64,000 nucleotides of DNA from Dasania phycosphaerae (GTDB lineage: Bacteria > Pseudomonadota > Gammaproteobacteria > Pseudomonadales > Dasaniaceae), in NCBI RefSeq assembly GCF_026891035.1, contig NZ_JAPTGG010000005.1:124001-188000 (forward strand), read 5' to 3'. The position numbers and the translations under genes were made by a program. Within the stretch, counting starts at the first letter, position 1. The number at the start of each line of letters is the position of its first letter. This document shows positions 57,845 to 64,000 of this stretch, one piece after another. The notes under the pieces are model-generated. The model ran no database searches. It worked only from the letters and a program-made list of their open reading frames with translations, and was not told the origin of the DNA.

Positions 57845-58612
57845 ATGATGTATAAGTTTACAGGTTTTAGACGTACGTTAATGGCGGCAAGCTTATTGCT
57901 GGCGTCTGGGGCCTATGCTGCTGAGGGCGCTACTGATGAAAAGGTCTCGGTAGAAGTGGCCAATAATATTAGCCGTGCCTTTAAAATGGTGAGGCCCGAT
58001 TGGCAGCTGCAGTCGGTAACAACTTCGCGTATGCCCGGCTTATATAAAGTACAAATCTTAAATGGGCCCTTATTATATTCGTCTGCCAGTGGTTTGCAGT
58101 TTGTGGCCGGTGACTTGTTTGAGATTACTCCCAAGGGCTTTGTTAATATCTCCGAGTATGAGCGTTCTGGTGATAGAGCCAAGCTCATGGCAGACGTGGC
58201 TCGCAAGGATATGATTATCTTTTCCCCCGCTGGCGAAACTAAAGATTATGTTACCGTATTTACCGATATAGATTGTGGCTATTGCCGCAAGCTGCATGCT
58301 GAAGTCCCCAAGCTTAATGAAATGGGTATAGAGGTGCGCTATATGGCCTACCCCAGGGCAGGTATAGGCTCAAAGTCCTATAATAAAATTGTCACCGCAT
58401 GGTGTGCAGATGACCCTAATAAAGCCTTAACCAGCTTAAAACAGGGCAAAACCATGTCTCTTAATATGTGCAAAGACAACCCCGTGGCCAAACAGTTTTT
58501 ATTGGGCCAAGAGATAGGGGTGAGCGGTACCCCCGCTATTATTACCTCTAGTGGCCAGTTACTGCCGGGCTATATGCCAGCCGATAAGTTGGCGCAGGCT
58601 ATAGAGCTTTAA
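57845..58612 (+). CDS. dsbC: Thiol:disulfide interchange protein DsbC
   Basis: 255 residues with a signal peptide (TLMAASLLLASGAYA). Periplasmic disulfide isomerase: N-terminal dimerisation domain and thioredoxin fold with C144-G-Y-C147 in DIDCGYCRKLH. Cis-Pro in GVSGTPAIITSSG. In pseudomonads this gene lies between xerD and hom as here. Confidence 0.93.
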   Translation: MMYKFTGFRRTLMAASLLLASGAYAAEGATDEKVSVEVANNISRAFKMVRPDWQLQSVTTSRMPGLYKVQILNGPLLYSSASGLQFVAGDLFEITPKGFVNISEYERSGDRAKLMADVARKDMIIFSPAGETKDYVTVFTDIDCGYCRKLHAEVPKLNEMGIEVRYMAYPRAGIGSKSYNKIVTAWCADDPNKALTSLKQGKTMSLNMCKDNPVAKQFLLGQEIGVSGTPAIITSSGQLLPGYMPADKLAQAIEL

Positions 58613-58657
58613 AACAGCTACTCAATAAAACCATTGAATAAATTTTTTAGGTTGATT

Positions 58658-59533
58658 ATGAATAACTTTGCGGCCGCTGGGCTATTTTGCTTATTGTTTT
58701 TTTCTACACTGGCAAAGGCCGAGCAGGGCTTAGTGAGTAATCAGGCTGTAGCGCAAACTATGGCTCAATCTGTGACGCAGCATGTCAGCATGGCCGAGCA
58801 GGCAGTACGCCAGCAAATGGCGGCTAATTTTCCTCTTAAAGAAGTGCGCTCAGTAACGCCTATAGCTGATGGCCGGCTTTACCAAGTAGAGTTTGCCAGT
58901 GGTTTGTTGCTATATGCTCTACCTAGCGCTGAGTATTTTTTAGCGGGCAACTTATACCAAAGCACGGCTACAGGGGTGTTAGACCTTAGCCAGCAATTAA
59001 AGCGGCAGCAGCGCGCTCAGCTATTGGCTCAGTTACAGCCTAATGAATATTTAGCACTTAGCCCTGAGCTGCCTGCGCAGGCGGTGATTTACGTGGTGGT
59101 GGATGTGGATTGCTACTACTGCCAGTTTCAGCACCAAGAGTCGCCCTTATTGGTGGCGCAGGGTATAGAAGTGCGCTACCTATCCTTAAACCGGCAGCGC
59201 CCGGGCTCTTCGGCTTACCACAAGGTGCGCCGCACTTGGTGTACCGACCAGCCGCAGCAAGCGCTGGATATGCTAATGCAGGGCCGTTCCTTGGCAGAAA
59301 AGCACTGTACTGCGGGCTTAATGGATAAGCATATCGCCCTGGCAAAGCAGTTGGGGGTAGAGCGCTTACCGGCAGTGCTAACCGCTGATGGCCGTTTAAT
59401 CTCGGGGCTGTTGCGGGTGCCGCAGATTTTCAATTTATTGGGTATTACCCCCACTCCAGAGGCTGAGACTAGCACCGCCTCCTCCTTAGAGGTCGCGCCT
59501 ATAGCGGCCGAGCCAACTAGCTCCGCTTTGTAA
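58658..59533 (+). CDS. Second DsbC-like periplasmic protein
   Basis: 291 residues from ATG 58658 (TTG 58634 would add eight) with a signal-type helix FAAAGLFCLLFFSTLAKA. It is a paralogue of the gene before it, but the active-site motif reads DVDCYYCQFQHQ (CYYC) and the cis-Pro loop RLPAVLTADG. The C-terminal extension is Ser/Thr/Glu-rich. Redox behaviour may differ from DsbC. The two genes are 45 bases apart and likely arose by tandem duplication. Confidence 0.8.
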   Translation: MNNFAAAGLFCLLFFSTLAKAEQGLVSNQAVAQTMAQSVTQHVSMAEQAVRQQMAANFPLKEVRSVTPIADGRLYQVEFASGLLLYALPSAEYFLAGNLYQSTATGVLDLSQQLKRQQRAQLLAQLQPNEYLALSPELPAQAVIYVVVDVDCYYCQFQHQESPLLVAQGIEVRYLSLNRQRPGSSAYHKVRRTWCTDQPQQALDMLMQGRSLAEKHCTAGLMDKHIALAKQLGVERLPAVLTADGRLISGLLRVPQIFNLLGITPTPEAETSTASSLEVAPIAAEPTSSAL

Positions 59534-59695
59534 AAATAGCCAGCCATGGGCTAGGGCCGAGTATGAATAATACTCAATTGCTGCTATGTGGTGCTTTTTT
59601 AGCTCACGATAGCAGTATTGGCCCCTAAAATAGGTGCATACCCGTACCAGCTCTACTACAATTGCGGCTTTATTTTTGTCAACGAGGATAGTGGT

Positions 59696-61006
59696 TTGAA
59701 CCCGGTAAAAGTAGGACTCTGTGGCTTAGGCACCGTAGGTGCGGGAACTCTTAAAGTATTAGCGCGTAACGCTGCTGAAATTTCAGCGCGCTCAGGTTGC
59801 GATATACAAATCACCCACATAGGTCAGCGTCGTGAAAACCCCGACATTGATACCGGTACGATTACCATTAGCCGCGATATTTTTGATGTTGCCGCCGACC
59901 CCGAAATTGATATTTTAGTTGAGCTGATAGGCGGCACTACTGTAGCCAAAGAGCTAGTGCTAACCGCTATTGCCAATGGCAAGCACATAGTTACCGCCAA
60001 CAAAGCGCTAATCGCCGAGCACGGCAACGAAATTTTTGCCGCTGCTAACGCCAAGGGCGTCAATGTGGCCTTTGAAGCTGCTGTAGCCGGTGGTATCCCC
60101 ATTATTAAAGCCATACGCGAAGGTTTGTCTGCTAATAAAATTGAGTGGCTGGCGGGCATCATCAACGGTACCGGTAACTTTATTCTGACCGAAATGCGCG
60201 ACAAAGGCCGCGACTTTGCCGATGTGTTAGCCCAGGCTCAGGCGCTAGGCTATGCCGAAGCAGACCCCACTTTTGACGTAGAGGGCATAGATGCCGCGCA
60301 CAAATTAGTCATCTTAGCTTCACTGGCTTTTGGCATACCGCTACAGTTTGATAAGGCCTTTACTGAAGGCATTAGCAAAATTACCACCGAAGATATGGGC
60401 TATGCCGAAGAGCTGGGCTACCGCATTAAACACCTAGGTGTAGCGCGCAAAACCGAGCAGGGCGTAGAGATGCGGGTGCACCCCACACTCATACCCAAGA
60501 AGCGTTTAATTGCCAATGTTAACGGCGTAATGAATGCCGTGCTGGTAAAAGGTGACGCGGTAGGCCCCACCCTATATTACGGTGCTGGTGCGGGCAGCGA
60601 GCCCACGGCCTCCTCGGTTATTGCCGACATAGTCGATGTGGCGCGTACTTTAACTGCCGACCCCGAGCACAAGGTGCCTTACCTAAGCTACCAACAGGGC
60701 GAATTAAGCAATGCCCCGGTACTGCCCATAGAAGAAACCGTTAGCGCCCATTACCTGCGCATGACCGTGGATGATAAACCTGGCGTAATGAATGAAATCT
60801 CCAAGATTTTTGCCGCAGCCGGTATTAGCATAGAGGCCATCATCCAAAAAGAGCAGGAAGAAGAGGACGAGACTACCGTACCTTTAATACTGGTCACTAA
60901 CCGCGTGATAGAAAAGCAACTTAACCGGGTGGTAGCAGAGATAGAAAGCCTGGATTTTGTTTACGCCCCAGTCACCCGTATACGCGTAGAATCATTAGCC
61001 GGTTAA
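59696..61006 (+). CDS. hom: Homoserine dehydrogenase
   Basis: 436 residues from TTG 59696 (GAGGA seven bases upstream). Reduces aspartate semialdehyde to homoserine in threonine/methionine synthesis. GLCGLGTVGAGTLKVLARNA (NAD-binding), AAVAGGIPIIKAIREGL, IINGTGNFILTEM, and a C-terminal ACT domain (HYLRMTVDDKPGVMNEISKI). Usual family length. Confidence 0.95.
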   Translation: MNPVKVGLCGLGTVGAGTLKVLARNAAEISARSGCDIQITHIGQRRENPDIDTGTITISRDIFDVAADPEIDILVELIGGTTVAKELVLTAIANGKHIVTANKALIAEHGNEIFAAANAKGVNVAFEAAVAGGIPIIKAIREGLSANKIEWLAGIINGTGNFILTEMRDKGRDFADVLAQAQALGYAEADPTFDVEGIDAAHKLVILASLAFGIPLQFDKAFTEGISKITTEDMGYAEELGYRIKHLGVARKTEQGVEMRVHPTLIPKKRLIANVNGVMNAVLVKGDAVGPTLYYGAGAGSEPTASSVIADIVDVARTLTADPEHKVPYLSYQQGELSNAPVLPIEETVSAHYLRMTVDDKPGVMNEISKIFAAAGISIEAIIQKEQEEEDETTVPLILVTNRVIEKQLNRVVAEIESLDFVYAPVTRIRVESLAG

Positions 61007-61052
61007 TCCGCGTCGATTAACCGCCTTTAAAAGAGTTTAAGAAGACAGCACT

Positions 61053-62450
61053 ATGAAATATATCAGCACCCGTGGCCAAGCACCGGCACTGAATTTTGAA
61101 GAAGTATTATTAACCGGCCTGGCCCCCGATGGTGGCCTGTATGTGCCCGAGCAATTACCGCAGTTTTCCCTAGATGAAATCGCCGGCTGGGCCACACTTA
61201 GCTATACCGATTTAGCGTTTAAAATTGTGCAGCCCTTTGTGGGCGGTTGCATACCCGATGCCGATTTAAAAGCCATCATCGACGACACCTATGTAGATTT
61301 TCGCCACCCTGCGGTTGCGCCTTTAGTGCAGCTGGATAAAAACGAATGGGTATTGGAATTATTCCAAGGCCCCACCTTGGCTTTTAAAGATTTTGCCCTA
61401 CAAATGCTGGGCCGCTTGCTGGACTATGTATTAGAGCGCAAGCAGCAAAAAGTTGTGATTATGGGGGCTACTTCCGGTGATACCGGTTCAGCGGCCATAC
61501 AGGGCTGTAAGCGTTGCAGCAATATCGATATTTTTATCTTGCATCCACATCAGCGAGTTTCCGATGTGCAGCGCAAGCAAATGACTACCGTTACCGAAGG
61601 CAATATTCACAATATTGCGGTAGAGGGTAACTTTGACGATTGCCAAAGCATGGTTAAAGCCAGCTTTAACGATAAGCGCTTTTTACCTGCCGATAGACAA
61701 CTGGTTGCGGTTAACTCCATCAACTGGGCGCGCATCATGGCGCAAATCGTTTACTATTTTTACGCGGCACTGGCCTTGGGTGGCCCGCACCGCAAAGTGG
61801 CTTTCTCTGTGCCCACCGGTAATTTTGGCGATATTTACGCCGGTTACCTGGCATCAAAAATGGGCTTGCCTATAGATCAGTTAGTGGTAGCCACTAATAA
61901 AAACGATATATTGCACCGCTGTATTTCTAATAACGATTTTTCTAAGCAGCAATTAGAGCACACCTTGTCGCCCTCTATGGATATCGTTATCTCTAGCAAC
62001 TTCGAGCGCATGTTGTTTGATTGTTATGATAGAGACGGCGCGGCCATTAAAGATTTAATGGAGCGCTTCCAAACCGAAGATGTAAAAATCACCGATGCGG
62101 CTTTTGCTAATGTGCGTGATTTGTTCGATAGCCATGCAGTAGACGATGAGCAAACCGTTAAAACGATTGCCGAAGTCTATGAAGCGTCTGAATACTTATT
62201 AGACCCGCATTCAGCTATAGGGGTAGAGGCAGCCCGCGCCGCCAGACGCAATAGCGATGTGCCCATGGTGACTTTAGCCACAGCGCACCCCGCTAAGTTT
62301 CCAGAGGCAGTGATGAAAGCAGGCTACCCGCATGAGCCAGCCTTGCCGCATCATATGGCCGACCTGTTTGAGTTACCCGAGCGCTGCACGGTGTTACCTA
62401 ATGACTTGGCGCAAGTGCATAAGTTTGTGGTGGACAACATCACCGCTTAA
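61053..62450 (+). CDS. thrC: Threonine synthase
   Basis: 465 residues. PLP enzyme that converts O-phosphohomoserine to threonine. MKYISTRGQAPALNFEEVLL start, LAFKDFALQMLGRLLDYVLE with the PLP Lys, and ATSGDTGSAAIQGC are diagnostic. Forms a unit with hom upstream. Confidence 0.96.
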   Translation: MKYISTRGQAPALNFEEVLLTGLAPDGGLYVPEQLPQFSLDEIAGWATLSYTDLAFKIVQPFVGGCIPDADLKAIIDDTYVDFRHPAVAPLVQLDKNEWVLELFQGPTLAFKDFALQMLGRLLDYVLERKQQKVVIMGATSGDTGSAAIQGCKRCSNIDIFILHPHQRVSDVQRKQMTTVTEGNIHNIAVEGNFDDCQSMVKASFNDKRFLPADRQLVAVNSINWARIMAQIVYYFYAALALGGPHRKVAFSVPTGNFGDIYAGYLASKMGLPIDQLVVATNKNDILHRCISNNDFSKQQLEHTLSPSMDIVISSNFERMLFDCYDRDGAAIKDLMERFQTEDVKITDAAFANVRDLFDSHAVDDEQTVKTIAEVYEASEYLLDPHSAIGVEAARAARRNSDVPMVTLATAHPAKFPEAVMKAGYPHEPALPHHMADLFELPERCTVLPNDLAQVHKFVVDNITA

Positions 62451-62455
62451 TCATT

Positions 62456-62482
62456 AAAGGCCGGTCTTACCGGCCTTTTTTA
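62456..62482 (+). terminator. Rho-independent terminator after thrC
   Basis: AAAGGCCGGT-CTT-ACCGGCCTTT followed by T-run. Confidence 0.9.
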
Positions 62483-62507
62483 ATTACGGTATATAGTGCT
62501 TAGTGCT

Positions 62508-62534
62508 TGTCATACCGGCGAACGCCGGTATCCA
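62508..62534. repeat. GTCAT-type palindromic intergenic repeat
   Basis: CATACCGGCG-AA-CGCCGGTATCC. This has the form of the common bacterial GTCATTCCCGCG..CGGGAATCC repeats (ATACCGGCG pairs with CGCCGGTAT). Confidence 0.65.
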
Positions 62535-62590
62535 CGGTCAGATTATTAATACGCCTTGCTGAAATTAATCGAATAATTATTAGGTGGCTT

Positions 62591-64000
62591 ATGCCCATAA
62601 TAAAACAACGCCAATACGATTTATCAGATACCCAATTCACCGAAGCAACACCGGCTCTGCTGCAGCAAATCTATGCCGCCAGAGGGGTGTTGAGTGATCA
62701 AGATGCTCAGCATGAGCTGAAAGATTTACTGCCGCCGCAGTTAATGAAAGGTTGGTCGCAGGCCGCTGCCATAATTGCAGACCATATAGTGCAGCAAAAA
62801 CATATTTTAATCGTTGGTGATTTCGATTGCGATGGTGCGACCAGCAGTGCGGTGGCGGTGAGTGCATTGGCTGATATGGGGGCTAAGTTTGTAGACTTCT
62901 TAGTGCCCAACCGCTTTGAATATGGTTATGGCTTAACTCCTGAAATTGTGCAGGTGGCCAAGCAAAAAAATCCCGATTTAATTATTACCGTCGATAACGG
63001 TATCTCCAGTATTGATGGCGTGGCCACGGCCAATCAACTGGGCATACAGGTGGTTGTGACTGATCACCATTTGGCTGGCCAGCACTTGCCTGAGGCGGCG
63101 GCTATAGTTAACCCCAACCAACCTGGCTGCGATTTCCCCAGTAAAAACCTGGCGGGGGTCGGGGTGATTTTTTATGTAATGTCGGGGGTGCGGGCGCAGT
63201 TGCGCGAGCGCAATTGGTTTGCGACAAATAATATTGTCGAGCCCAATATGGCCGAGTATTTAGATTTAGTGGCCCTAGGCACAGTGGCCGACGTAGTGCC
63301 GCTGGATAAAAATAATCGCATCTTAGTCGCGCAGGGTATAGGCCGCATACGCAGTGGCCGAGTGCGCCCCGGCATAAAAGCTTTATTAGAAGTCGCCAAT
63401 AGAAGCCTGCACCGTTTAGTGGCCGCAGACTTTGGTTTTGCCATAGGGCCACGCTTAAATGCGGCTGGTCGCTTAGATGATATGAGCATAGGCATACAGT
63501 GTTTGTTGGCAGCTAACGAGTACAGCGCCCGCGAGCTGGCCCAGCAAATGGATGAGTTAAATCACGATAGGCGTGCCATAGAGTCGGGTATGCAGCAAGA
63601 GGCCATGCGCAGCCTGGCAAAAATTAGTTTAGATGATAGCGATATGCCTTATGGCCTGTGTTTGTATCAAGCGGATTGGCATCAAGGGGTGATAGGCATA
63701 TTAGCCTCGCGCATAAAAGATCATTACCATCGCCCCGTAATCGTTTTTGCCGATGCCGAAGATGATGGTGGCCCGCAGCAAATTAAAGGCTCGGCGCGCT
63801 CTATTGTAGGCCTGCATATACGCGATGCGCTAGATGCGGTAGCGGCCAAACACCCGCATTTGCTCAGCAAGTTTGGCGGCCATAGCATGGCCGCAGGCAT
63901 GAGTTTATATAAAGAGCATTACCCCGATTTTGCCCGCGCCTTTGATGCCGAGGTAAGGCGACAACTTAGCGAGGATGATTTGCAGGCGGTATTGCTGACC
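62591..64000 (+). CDS. recJ: Single-stranded-DNA-specific exonuclease RecJ (partial at window end)
   Basis: 470 codons visible from ATG 62591; the gene runs out of the window. The DHH phosphoesterase motifs are clear: LIVGDFDCDGATSSAVAVSA, ITVDNGISS, and VTDHHLAG with the Asp-His-His. RecJ degrades 5' ends of ssDNA in recombination and repair. Confidence 0.93.
   Translation, partial: MPIIKQRQYDLSDTQFTEATPALLQQIYAARGVLSDQDAQHELKDLLPPQLMKGWSQAAAIIADHIVQQKHILIVGDFDCDGATSSAVAVSALADMGAKFVDFLVPNRFEYGYGLTPEIVQVAKQKNPDLIITVDNGISSIDGVATANQLGIQVVVTDHHLAGQHLPEAAAIVNPNQPGCDFPSKNLAGVGVIFYVMSGVRAQLRERNWFATNNIVEPNMAEYLDLVALGTVADVVPLDKNNRILVAQGIGRIRSGRVRPGIKALLEVANRSLHRLVAADFGFAIGPRLNAAGRLDDMSIGIQCLLAANEYSARELAQQMDELNHDRRAIESGMQQEAMRSLAKISLDDSDMPYGLCLYQADWHQGVIGILASRIKDHYHRPVIVFADAEDDGGPQQIKGSARSIVGLHIRDALDAVAAKHPHLLSKFGGHSMAAGMSLYKEHYPDFARAFDAEVRRQLSEDDLQAVLLT

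Overview
The window is a chromosomal segment of a gammaproteobacterium carrying an integrated, apparently complete siphovirus-like prophage. The right flank has the gene order corC-like, ypjD-like, ffh, rpsP, rimM, trmD, rplS, xerD, dsbC, hom, thrC, recJ, which is the Pseudomonas/Cellvibrio-type arrangement. That order and the moderate GC content suggest a marine Cellvibrionales-like or Pseudomonadales-like host; the genus cannot be fixed by eye.

Layout. (1) 3-1838 is the C-terminal part of a TonB-dependent receptor. (2) 1839-2890 is gene-free and packed with palindromic repeats whose stems covary. (3) About 2.8-46.5 kb is the prophage. Its rightward late block runs: terminase, portal, holin, DUF5675 protein, MuF-type head protein with a C-terminal metallopeptidase, a protease-scaffold-major capsid fusion, connectors, tail tube, tail chaperone with a -1 frameshift, tape measure, lambda M/L/K/I/J-like tail tip, tail fibre and a SET-domain protein. 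A leftward pair (small membrane protein and CI-like repressor) faces a strong rightward promoter with two palindromic operators. The early block includes a ribbon-helix-helix protein, GroES, a small tyrosine recombinase, a cupin-like protein and CsrA. Between 36.5 and 39.0 kb lies an integron-type array of about seven gene cassettes separated by attC sites, with no integron integrase. A primase-helicase, a probable replication origin (ten ATCCAC motifs beside an AT-rich stretch), a second tyrosine recombinase, a possible Mor-like regulator and a large serine recombinase follow. (4) The prophage ends in a tRNA-Leu(CAA) gene at 46506-46590, and the recombinase frame runs into that tRNA. (5) 46.6-64.0 kb is ordinary core genome: queA, tgt, NUDIX, DUF1289, a CorC-like protein, a CcsA-like protein, SRP54/ffh, the rpsP-rimM-trmD-rplS group, xerD, two tandem dsbC-like genes, hom, thrC and a partial recJ.

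How it fits together. The virion is a hybrid of a Mu-like head (I-type protease, MuF, Com-like zinc ribbon) and a lambda-like long non-contractile tail. GroES and CsrA look like tools for taking over host folding and translation. The most striking feature is the cassette array inside the early region: in five of six cassettes with both ends visible, the core site at the left end is the exact reverse complement of the 7-base site at the right end, which is the signature of integrase-mobilised cassettes. Functions are assigned from sequence motifs and family knowledge only; no database search was run.
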